From: Flavivirga aquatica
GTDB lineage: Bacteria > Bacteroidota > Bacteroidia > Flavobacteriales > Flavobacteriaceae
DNA length: 64,000 bases
Direction: 5' to 3'
Assembly (NCBI RefSeq): GCF_001747085.1
Contig: NZ_MDJD01000007.1
Location: forward strand, 186,001-250,000
Shown: positions 1 to 6,380 of the stretch, piece after piece
Position numbering within the stretch: position 1 is the stretch's first letter
How the letters are laid out: the number at the start of each line of letters is the position of its first letter
Translations under genes and position numbers: made by a program
The notes under the pieces: model-generated
The model's database searches: none
What the model was told of the DNA's origin: nothing
The model's input: only the letters and a program-made list of their open reading frames with translations

Positions 1-1098
1 TTATTAAAAGATGATACTGTATTAGTAGAATATTTTTATGGAGAAACTGCCATATATCAGTTTACAATTTTAAGTAAAAACATTTATTTAGATAAAATTA
101 TTTTAAATACTGATACCAGAAAACAAATTACCGATTTCATTCATCTTTTTGATAACGCCTCAATCATAAATAATAATATAAATACTTTTACAACAAAAGC
201 ATTTAATCTTTTTGAACTATTAAAATTCAATACTATTTCAACAAGTAAAAATGTTGTTATTATACCTGATGGATTATTGAATTTTATCTCTTTCGAATCT
301 TTATTAACTTCTAAAACAAGTACAACATCTTATTCCAAAATGCCTTTCCTGGTGAAAACTCATAATGTACTTTATAATTCTAGTGCTCTTTTTTATTCAA
401 CAAAAAATAAACCTGTAGAAACGAATACGCTACTCGGCTTTTTTCCTGTATTTGAAAACACTAAAAAAAAGCTTACTTACTCAATAGAAGAAGCGCATGC
501 CATAAATACAGAAATGTCCTCTAAAATATTTATGTATAATAAAGCAACAAAAGCTAATTTTATAAAAAACGCTAATAACTATAATATTTTGCATTTATCT
601 ACACATGCTAATGCTGGTGATTTTATAAAACCTGCTAATATTGATTTTTATGATGATACACTGTATTTAAATGAATTATACAGCCTTAATTTGAATACAA
701 ACCTAGTCGTTTTAAGTGCCTGCGAAACAGGTATTGGAAAACTATACAAAGGAGAAGGAGCTATGAGTATAGCTCGTGGCTTCCAGTATTCTGGAGCTAA
801 AAATGTACTGTTTTCCTTATGGCGAATCAATGATTTATCAGCGTCTCAAATCATACAATCATTTTATGAAAATTATAGCAAACACCAAGCTACATATCTT
901 GCTAATCACAATTCCAAAATTGAGTATATAGAAAATAACACTATCAGTAATATTAAAAAATCTCCATACTACTGGAGTGCTTTTGTTTATTATGGGGAAT
1001 TTACAAAACCAGATTACAATAGACCTTTATTTTATAATATAGGTATAATTGTATTTATCCTTCTATTTATAGTAATTTTACTTTTGAAATTTAAGTAA
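1..1098 (+). CDS. CHAT-domain cysteine protease, membrane-anchored (C-terminal part, 5' end outside window)
   Basis: The reading frame is open from base 1, so about 365 C-terminal residues are visible and the start lies upstream. The caspase-like CHAT dyad is clear: His in HLSTHA (codon 604-606) and Cys in LSACETG (codon 721-723), followed by the family signature KGEGAMSIARGFQYSGAKN and the W of LFSLWRIND. The last ~24 residues are a hydrophobic helix (NIGIIVFILLFIVILLL) ending in KFK, so the protease is probably tethered to the inner membrane with its catalytic domain in the cytoplasm. CHAT proteins of this type usually carry N-terminal TPR repeats; that part cannot be seen. Only 5 bases separate it from the aspartyl protease gene, suggesting one operon. 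Family assignment is firm; substrate and role are unknown. Confidence 0.9.
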   Translation, partial: LLKDDTVLVEYFYGETAIYQFTILSKNIYLDKIILNTDTRKQITDFIHLFDNASIINNNINTFTTKAFNLFELLKFNTISTSKNVVIIPDGLLNFISFESLLTSKTSTTSYSKMPFLVKTHNVLYNSSALFYSTKNKPVETNTLLGFFPVFENTKKKLTYSIEEAHAINTEMSSKIFMYNKATKANFIKNANNYNILHLSTHANAGDFIKPANIDFYDDTLYLNELYSLNLNTNLVVLSACETGIGKLYKGEGAMSIARGFQYSGAKNVLFSLWRINDLSASQIIQSFYENYSKHQATYLANHNSKIEYIENNTISNIKKSPYYWSAFVYYGEFTKPDYNRPLFYNIGIIVFILLFIVILLLKFK

Positions 1099-1103
1099 AT
1101 CAT

Positions 1104-1547
1104 ATGAAAAAAACATTGCAGGAATTTCTTCTTGAAAAAGACTATACTAAAACAAAACTAAAGCTTACAAAAACGAACCATTTTGAAATTAAAGCAACTA
1201 TTAATGGTACAAAAGGTTTATTTATTTTAGATACTGGGGCTTCAAGTTCTTGTGTAGGTTTTGAAGCTATTAATCCATTTAAATTAAAAGTACAAGATTC
1301 TAAAATAAAAGCTGCAGGTGCTGGTGCTACAAACATGGATACTAAAACATCTAAAAAGAATAAAATTAAAATAGGAAAGTGGGTAAGCAATAAAGTTGTC
1401 TTGGTGTTATTTGATCTAACTCATGTAAATACAGCCTTAATAAACCACAATTCGAAACCTGTTGATGGTATTATAGGAGCAGATATCTTAAAAAAAGCTA
1501 AAGCTATTATAGATTATGAAAAGAAATATATATATTTAAAGCTATAA
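1104..1547 (+). CDS. Retropepsin-like (clan AA) aspartyl protease, 147 aa
   Basis: A compact single-domain protein with the pepsin/retropepsin active-site signature FILDTGASSSCVG (Asp43-Thr-Gly) and the second family landmark IIGADIL near residue 125. One lobe only is present, so it should work as a homodimer as retropepsins do. No signal peptide or membrane helix is visible, so a cytoplasmic location is inferred. It follows the CHAT protease by 5 bases and precedes the response regulator, so two unrelated proteases and a transcription factor form one putative operon. A damaged copy of its last ~22 codons and downstream flank lies immediately after it. Substrate unknown. Confidence 0.85.
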   Translation: MKKTLQEFLLEKDYTKTKLKLTKTNHFEIKATINGTKGLFILDTGASSSCVGFEAINPFKLKVQDSKIKAAGAGATNMDTKTSKKNKIKIGKWVSNKVVLVLFDLTHVNTALINHNSKPVDGIIGADILKKAKAIIDYEKKYIYLKL

Positions 1548-1743
1548 AAAAGCTCATAACACAAATTTATTTTTTCAACTAATAACACATAATCTACTAA
1601 AAATCAATAAAAGACTCTTAGAAGCAGATATCTTAAAAAGATAAAGCTATTATAGATTACAAAAAGAAATATCTATATTTAAAGCTACAAAAACTCTCTT
1701 AATACGAACTCACTTTTTTAATTAATAGCACTTAATCCCTAAA
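1477..1743 (+). repeat. Tandem ~144-bp duplication of the protease gene 3' end; second copy decayed
   Basis: Bases 1477-1601, covering the last protease codons (GADILKKAKAIIDYEKKYIYLKL region) and the following AT-rich spacer, recur at 1621-1743. The second copy keeps GCAGATATCTTAAAAA, AAAGCTATTATAGATTA and ATATTTAAAGCTA but has lost two bases (frameshift) and has no start, so it is a non-coding remnant ending just before the response-regulator start. It is probably the scar of an unequal tandem duplication. Confidence 0.8.
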
Positions 1744-1749
1744 ACATTA

Positions 1750-2382
1750 ATGAATACCTCTATTGTAATTGCAGACGATCATCCACTGATGCTAAGAGGC
1801 CTTACTGATTTTTTAACCTCTAAAGGATATAATATTATTGGAAGCGCAGAAGATGGAAATAGCGCTTACAACCTAATTATAAAATTAAAACCAGAAATTG
1901 CCATTCTTGACATAAGAATGCCACATAAAACTGGTTTAGAAATAGCCGAAGCTTGTAAAAAAAACAATTTACATACAAAAGTTATTCTTATCACTTTTGA
2001 TAAGGAAGAAGAATTATACGATAAAGCTAAAGAGTTTAATGTATATGGATATATTTTAAAAGAGTTTGCTATAGAAGAAATAGAAATGTGTATTAAACAC
2101 GTTATTAGCGGCAAACCTTACTTTAGCGCAGAAATAGCATCTTACTTAAACGCAAGTACTTTAGAACAAAAACCAGATACATTAAATTTACTAACAAAAT
2201 CTGAATTAAAAATAGTAAAACTTATTTCTGAGAATAAAACTAGTCAAGATATTGCTGAAGAATTAATAATATCTGTTCGCACAGTAGATAAACACCGTAG
2301 TAACATTGTTGCTAAATTAGGTCTAGACAACAAACCCACATCTCTTTCCATTTGGGCTAATTTAAATAAAGCATATTTATAA
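1750..2382 (+). CDS. NarL/FixJ-type response regulator (REC + LuxR HTH), 210 aa
   Basis: The N-terminal receiver domain has the acidic pair Asp9-Asp10, phospho-acceptor Asp54 (AILDIRMPHKTG), Thr82 and Lys104. A C-terminal LuxR-type helix-turn-helix occupies about residues 146-208 (LTKSELKIVKLISENKTSQDIAEELIISVRTVDKHR). All phosphorylation residues are present, so control by a histidine kinase is expected, but none is encoded next to it in this window. Its gene runs straight into the first of four tandem operator/promoter/terminator units, whose TACGTAGAAG boxes sit at activator position; by proximity it is the best candidate to bind them. That link is inference. The domain call is certain. 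Confidence 0.95.
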   Translation: MNTSIVIADDHPLMLRGLTDFLTSKGYNIIGSAEDGNSAYNLIIKLKPEIAILDIRMPHKTGLEIAEACKKNNLHTKVILITFDKEEELYDKAKEFNVYGYILKEFAIEEIEMCIKHVISGKPYFSAEIASYLNASTLEQKPDTLNLLTKSELKIVKLISENKTSQDIAEELIISVRTVDKHRSNIVAKLGLDNKPTSLSIWANLNKAYL

Positions 2383-2385
2383 AAA

Positions 2386-2432
2386 TACGTAGAAGTGCGT
2401 ATTTTTTATATTAATCTCATAAATTACCTTTA
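2386..2432 (+). promoter_or_regulatory. Unit 1 operator (TACGTAGAAGTGCGTA) and -7 promoter element
   Basis: The imperfect palindrome TACGTAGAAGTGCGTA (2386-2401) starts 4 bases after the response-regulator stop. TACCTTTA (2425-2432) matches the Bacteroidota -7 consensus TAnnTTTG except for the last base. The box begins 39 bp upstream of the -7 element, which places it over or just above -33, where a class II activator binds. Confidence 0.65.
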
Positions 2433-2437
2433 CACTG

Positions 2438-2503
2438 TTATTAGTTCTTAATGGGTGCTATTAAAAAAAGGCTCTAAATCATTGTGATTTGGAGCTTTTA
2501 TAT
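2438..2503 (+). ncRNA. Putative small RNA, tandem unit 1
   Basis: The predicted transcript starts about 6 bases after the -7 element and ends in the hairpin GCTCTAAATC/GATTTGGAGC (2471-2495, loop ATTGT) plus a T-rich tail, giving ~65 nt. The leader contains TTATTAGTTCTTA, shared with the other units. One stem pair is T.G here, T-A in unit 2 and C-G in unit 4. Start sites are estimated. Confidence 0.6.
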
Positions 2504-2598
2504 TTTTCAAAAAAACTTCTTTTTTTAGAATACTATCACAAATATAGAATACAATAACTTAATTAACTCTTCTACTTAAGACCCAACATATAAAAAGA

Positions 2599-2645
2599 TA
2601 CGTAGAAGTGCGTATTTTTTATACTAATTATAAAGAATACCTTTA
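2599..2645 (+). promoter_or_regulatory. Unit 2 operator and -7 element
   Basis: TACGTAGAAGTGCGTA at 2599-2614 is identical to unit 1. TACCTTTA lies at 2638-2645, again with exactly 39 bp between the two starts. Confidence 0.65.
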
Positions 2646-2650
2646 CAGTG

Positions 2651-2716
2651 CTATTAATTAGTTCTTAGGGAGAATTAAAAAAAGGCTCTAAATCATTACG
2701 ATTTAGAGCTTTTCAT
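2651..2716 (+). ncRNA. Putative small RNA, tandem unit 2
   Basis: Leader TATTAATTAGTTCTTAGGGA, then a poly-A stretch and the terminator hairpin GGCTCTAAATC/GATTTAGAGCT (2684-2710, loop ATTAC) with a T-rich tail. The stem is fully Watson-Crick paired. Predicted length ~65 nt; no start codon with a usable frame. Confidence 0.6.
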
Positions 2717-2809
2717 TTTTTACATAATATACTTTCTTAATTCAGTTATACTATCACGAATATTGAACACAACAATTAATCTTCTACTTAAATCCTTACA
2801 CATAAAAAA

Positions 2810-2856
2810 TACGTAGAAGTGCGTATTCTTTTTACTAAATATAAAAATTACTTTTA
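2810..2856 (+). promoter_or_regulatory. Unit 3 operator and -7 element
   Basis: TACGTAGAAGTGCGTA at 2810-2825 and TACTTTTA at 2849-2856, with 39 bp between starts as in units 1 and 2. Confidence 0.65.
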
Positions 2857-2861
2857 CCTTG

Positions 2862-2926
2862 CTATTAATTAATTCTTATTGAGAATCAATAAAGGTTCTA
2901 AATCATTACAATTTAGAGCCTTTTCT
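2862..2926 (+). ncRNA. Putative small RNA, tandem unit 3
   Basis: Leader TATTAATTAATTCTTATTGA and hairpin GGTTCTAAAT/ATTTAGAGCC (2894-2920) with one T.G wobble and a TTTTCTCT tail. Geometry matches units 1, 2 and 4. Confidence 0.58.
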
Positions 2927-3011
2927 CTCACAAAATATGCTCTTACACATTATAATACTCTCTAAATTTAAGATTCTACTATAACCACGTAATAATACGG
3001 GGTGCAAAAAA

Positions 3012-3057
3012 TACGTAGAAGCCCTATTATTTATAACGAGTAAACAAATTACCTTTA
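3012..3057 (+). promoter_or_regulatory. Unit 4 operator (degenerate right half) and -7 element
   Basis: TACGTAGAAG is intact at 3012-3021 but the right half is CCCTAT instead of TGCGTA. TACCTTTA is at 3050-3057, 38 bp away. This copy shows that the left half, TACGTAGAAG, is the conserved part and may respond more weakly. Confidence 0.55.
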
Positions 3058-3062
3058 TAATA

Positions 3063-3128
3063 CTATTAATAGTTCTTTAGGGAGAGTTATAAAAAGCTCC
3101 AAATTGTAATGATTTGGAGCTTTTATCT
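3063..3128 (+). ncRNA. Putative small RNA, tandem unit 4
   Basis: Leader CTATTAATAGTTCTTTAGGG and hairpin GCTCCAAAT/ATTTGGAGC (3096-3120) followed by TTTTATCTTTT. The C-G pair replacing the T-A/T.G pair of units 1-2 keeps the stem paired despite sequence change. Confidence 0.58.
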
Positions 3129-3210
3129 TTTACAAAACTATACACATATACAACACTCTATGTTTAGTAGGCATAATAAATATTTATTAAAATAAAAGAA
3201 CCACACCTTT

Positions 3211-4530
3211 TTAACTCATATTAAAAGGCTGACCTGTACTTTGTAAAACAGCAAACCAAAATCCAGCTTCTAAATCTATTTTCTTACGTTTCTTAACTAC
3301 TTCCGAAATTGGTAAGTAAACAAATATATTATTGACTACACCTATTACAAATCTAGTTTTTCCTGCCATCGCTCCATGCACTGCATGATACGCTAATCTA
3401 CTACAAAAAATACTATCGCTAGAATTCGCTTTTTCACTTCTGATGATGTAGCTGGGGTCGATATATTTGATGGTAACCTCTTGTTTAATAGACTTGAAGT
3501 GACTTTGAATCTCTTCTTTTAAAAATAAACCAATATCATGATGTTTTAAATTTCCTGATGCATCTTTTACTGTTTTCCCGTTTTTAATTAAATGTTGTCC
3601 TGCCCCTTCAGCAACTACAATTACAGCATGTTTTCTAGATTTCAATCGTTTTTCTAAACTCTTTAGAAACCCATTTTCTCCTTTCAACTGAAAATTCATT
3701 TCGGGAACTAATACAAAATTTACAACAGGCATAGAAAGGGCTGCAGAAGCAGCAATAAAACCACTATCTCTACCCATTAATTTTACAATAGAAATACCAT
3801 TATTAGCTCCATTGGCCTCGATAGCTGCGTTTCTTATAATTGGATTAGCGACATCAAAAGACGTTTCAAACCCAAAAGATTTATCAATTAAATCAATATC
3901 GTTATCGATGGTTTTTGGAATTCCAACAATACTAATTTCAAGTTTCTGTTTATCTATTTCTTTACCAATAGCATCAGCTCCTTTTAACGTTCCATCTCCT
4001 CCTATAGCAAAAAGCATATTGATGTTATTTTCAACTAAATAATTCACCATATCGTTAACATCTTGAGCACCTCTTGAAGAACCTAGAATAGTTCCTCCAA
4101 ATTCATGAATATCCTTAACCTTATCTGGTGTTAACTTTATAGGTTTATGCCCTATACTACTATTCAATCCTTCAAAACCATAAGGGATTCCTAAAATATC
4201 TTCAACTCCATAGAAGTAATGAAGCGTCATTACTGTACCACGTATTACATTATTAATACCTGGACACAAACCTCCACATGTTACAATAGCTGCTTTTACA
4301 TTTTTTGGATTAAAAAAAATTTGCTCTCTTGGACCTGCTTTTTCCATATACAAGGGCATAATATTCTTTTTTAAACACTTATTATAATTTTCGTAAAAAA
4401 TATTATAAATTATTTTTTCGTTTTCTGTTACGAAATTAAAAATCTTATCCCCTCTTTTTTTGCTTAAATCTAAAGGAGAGTTTATTGTAGCTTTTCCTAT
4501 TGTATGTATTTTAAAATTCTTCTCCATCAT
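3211..4530 (-). CDS. pfkA: 6-phosphofructokinase, plant/ATP-type, 439 aa
   Basis: Phosphorylates fructose 6-phosphate to fructose 1,6-bisphosphate in glycolysis. Visible family motifs are CGGLCPGINNVIRG (84-98), the nucleotide site GGDGTLKGA (177-185) and the catalytic loop PKTIDNDID (205-213). The Gly in GGDGT instead of GGDD, together with PKTIDND, matches the long plant-like ATP-dependent enzymes better than PPi-dependent ones, and the 439-residue length agrees. It lies downstream of pckA on the same strand, separated by ~205 bases holding a strong inverted repeat, so it probably has its own promoter. Having the glycolytic kinase beside the gluconeogenic PEP carboxykinase suggests a central-carbon switch point. 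Phosphoryl-donor choice is inferred from motifs only. Confidence 0.9.
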   Translation of the reverse strand: MMEKNFKIHTIGKATINSPLDLSKKRGDKIFNFVTENEKIIYNIFYENYNKCLKKNIMPLYMEKAGPREQIFFNPKNVKAAIVTCGGLCPGINNVIRGTVMTLHYFYGVEDILGIPYGFEGLNSSIGHKPIKLTPDKVKDIHEFGGTILGSSRGAQDVNDMVNYLVENNINMLFAIGGDGTLKGADAIGKEIDKQKLEISIVGIPKTIDNDIDLIDKSFGFETSFDVANPIIRNAAIEANGANNGISIVKLMGRDSGFIAASAALSMPVVNFVLVPEMNFQLKGENGFLKSLEKRLKSRKHAVIVVAEGAGQHLIKNGKTVKDASGNLKHHDIGLFLKEEIQSHFKSIKQEVTIKYIDPSYIIRSEKANSSDSIFCSRLAYHAVHGAMAGKTRFVIGVVNNIFVYLPISEVVKKRKKIDLEAGFWFAVLQSTGQPFNMS

Positions 4531-4631
4531 TATATAGTGTGATTAATATAATTTTAAGTAATAGTCATAATTGGTATTAGAGTAACTTTACATTAATATG
4601 TTGAATGACTTCTATGAAATCACTTAGCATT

Positions 4632-4686
4632 AAAAATGTATTAAGAATAAAATAACGGTGAAAAACATTATTCTTAATACATTTTT
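4632..4686. terminator. 19-bp perfect inverted repeat between pckA and pfkA
   Basis: AAAAATGTATTAAGAATAA (4632-4650) is exactly complementary to 4668-4686, with a 17-base loop. On the minus strand it follows the pckA stop by ~50 bases and ends in a T run, so it probably terminates pckA transcripts. The stem is AT-rich and unusually long for a terminator, so another role (mRNA end protection, binding site) is possible. Confidence 0.6.
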
Positions 4687-4735
4687 ATTGATCATCTCCA
4701 AATTACTTTTTAGCAATAGCACTCATTTAAAACTT

Positions 4736-6361
4736 TTATAAATGATGATCAAGAATTTGATGGGCATCAATTAATGGTCCTCCATGCATGATTTCATCAG
4801 ATGCTAGGTTTATGAATTTATCAAAATTTAGATGAAACGAATGTGCTAACTGAATAGACTTACTTATATAAGCTCCTTTTTGCAACCAAGTATTCATTGG
4901 ATCCAATATTTCTGTTGGTACTCCTTTACAGTATTTAGGCATATATAATCCGAAAATTGGATGTTGTTCGTACTCTACCTTTTCTAATTCCCCTTCCAAA
5001 ATTGAAGAAATCATTGCTCTTGTGTACTTTAATTTAATTCTAGATCCTACACCATACGAGCCACCGCTCCACCCTGTGTTTATTAACCATACATTAACTC
5101 CCGCTTCTATCATTTTTTCACTTAACATTTCTGCATATTTTGTAGGATGTAATGGCATAAATGGCTCACCAAAACAAGCTGAAAAAGAAGGTATAGGCTC
5201 TGTTACACCTGCTTCTGTTCCTGCTACTTTAGCTGTATAACCAGAAATAAAATGATATGCAGCCTGCCCTGGAGTTAGTTTAGATACAGGAGGCAATACT
5301 CCAAAAGCATCACAGGTAAGAAAAAATATATTTTTTGGATTTTTCCCATAAGACGGTTTTGCTATAGCGTCAATATGATCTATTGGGTAACTAACTCTTG
5401 TATTCTGTGTTATTGTACTATCAAAATAATCCACTTCCTTAGTACCTTCTTTAAAAACAATGTTTTCCAGTAGCGCCCCAGGTTTAATCGCTCTAAAAAT
5501 GTCTGGTTCTTTTTCTTCGGTTAGGTCTATTGCTTTAGCATAACAACCTCCTTCAAAATTAAAAATAGTATTTTCCGCTGTCCAACCATGCTCATCATCT
5601 CCAATTAGTTTTCTGTTTGGATCTGCAGATAAAGTTGTTTTTCCTGTACCTGATAAACCAAAGAAAATAGCTGTATCTCCATTCTTACCTATATTAGCAG
5701 AACAGTGCATAGGTAGTACATTTTTTTCTACTGGCAAGATAAGGTTCAACGCAGAAAAAATACCTTTTTTCATTTCTCCCGTATATGCAGACCCACCAAC
5801 AAGTGCTATTTTTTTCGTGAAATTTAAAATAGAAAAATTTCCTTTACGAATACCAAAAGATTCTGGATTTGGTGCTTCATATCCTGGTGCGCAAAGCACT
5901 AACCAATCTTCTTCAAAACCAGCCAATTCTTCTTCATTCAACCTTAAGAACATATTTTTAATAAAATAATTTGACCACGGGTATTCCGTTATCGTACGCA
6001 CATTCAATTGGTATTTTGGATCTGCACAAACAGCTGCATCTCTTGCATAAACTTCTTTGTTTGACAAATATTTAGTTACTTCATCATATAATCTATCAAA
6101 ATTTTCTGAAGAGATCGGTTTATTAATTCTCCCCCACCATACTTTATCTTTAGTATAGTCATCTTTAACTAAAAAACGATCTTTAGGAGAGCGTCCCGTA
6201 AATTTACCTGTATTTACAGCTAAAGTTCCATTTTCTGTTTCTACCCCCAAACCTTGTTCAAGAGTAAGTTTCTGTAATGTTTCTTCATCTAAATTCCAAT
6301 GCGCTTTTACATTGTTTAGTCCATACTTTTCTAGACTTCTTTCAATAATCGTACTTTCCAT
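4736..6361 (-). CDS. pckA: Phosphoenolpyruvate carboxykinase (ATP), 541 aa
   Basis: Converts oxaloacetate plus ATP to PEP and CO2, the entry step of gluconeogenesis, or runs in reverse for anaplerosis. The full-length ATP-type enzyme shows the P-loop GLSGTGKTT (235-243), the Mg-binding IGDDEHGW (253-260), the substrate motif TGRSPKDRF (55-63) and the C-terminal INTGWSGGSYGVGSR signature. Length is normal for the family. It sits 19 bases downstream of the DASS transporter gene, which follows the usp gene by 13 bases, so the three very likely form one transcript under the Crp/Fnr-like promoter at 9040-9082. Uptake of a C4-dicarboxylate feeding PEPCK would make metabolic sense but the transporter substrate is not proven. 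Confidence 0.97.
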   Translation of the reverse strand: MESTIIERSLEKYGLNNVKAHWNLDEETLQKLTLEQGLGVETENGTLAVNTGKFTGRSPKDRFLVKDDYTKDKVWWGRINKPISSENFDRLYDEVTKYLSNKEVYARDAAVCADPKYQLNVRTITEYPWSNYFIKNMFLRLNEEELAGFEEDWLVLCAPGYEAPNPESFGIRKGNFSILNFTKKIALVGGSAYTGEMKKGIFSALNLILPVEKNVLPMHCSANIGKNGDTAIFFGLSGTGKTTLSADPNRKLIGDDEHGWTAENTIFNFEGGCYAKAIDLTEEKEPDIFRAIKPGALLENIVFKEGTKEVDYFDSTITQNTRVSYPIDHIDAIAKPSYGKNPKNIFFLTCDAFGVLPPVSKLTPGQAAYHFISGYTAKVAGTEAGVTEPIPSFSACFGEPFMPLHPTKYAEMLSEKMIEAGVNVWLINTGWSGGSYGVGSRIKLKYTRAMISSILEGELEKVEYEQHPIFGLYMPKYCKGVPTEILDPMNTWLQKGAYISKSIQLAHSFHLNFDKFINLASDEIMHGGPLIDAHQILDHHL

Positions 6362-6380
6362 AGTTTTATAATTTAATTGA

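Larger units (their letters stand above)
2383..3130 (+). repeat. Four tandem ~210-bp units, each an operator-promoter-leader-terminator cassette
   Basis: TACGTAGAAG recurs at 2386, 2599, 2810 and 3012 (periods 213, 211, 202). In each unit it is followed by TAnnTTTA 38-39 bp downstream, a conserved TATTAATTAGTTCTT-like leader, and a GC-richer hairpin with a T run. Inter-unit spacers between copies 1-2 and 2-3 are also alike (ACTATCAC..., TTCTACTTAA...), so the array grew by tandem duplication. No ORF of useful length is conserved across units. This fills the 828 bases between the response regulator and pfkA. Confidence 0.9.

Noticed and set aside
2451-2477. Micro-ORF MGAIKKRL in tandem unit 1
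   Set aside because: The ATG is absent in units 2-5, so coding is not the conserved feature.
2383-3130. Regularly spaced repeats that could be a CRISPR array
   Set aside because: Repeat units are ~210 bp with promoter and terminator parts; spacers are not unique ~30-mers and no cas genes are near.
3211-4530. PPi-dependent phosphofructokinase
   Set aside because: The nucleotide motif is GGDGT rather than GGDD, favouring an ATP enzyme.
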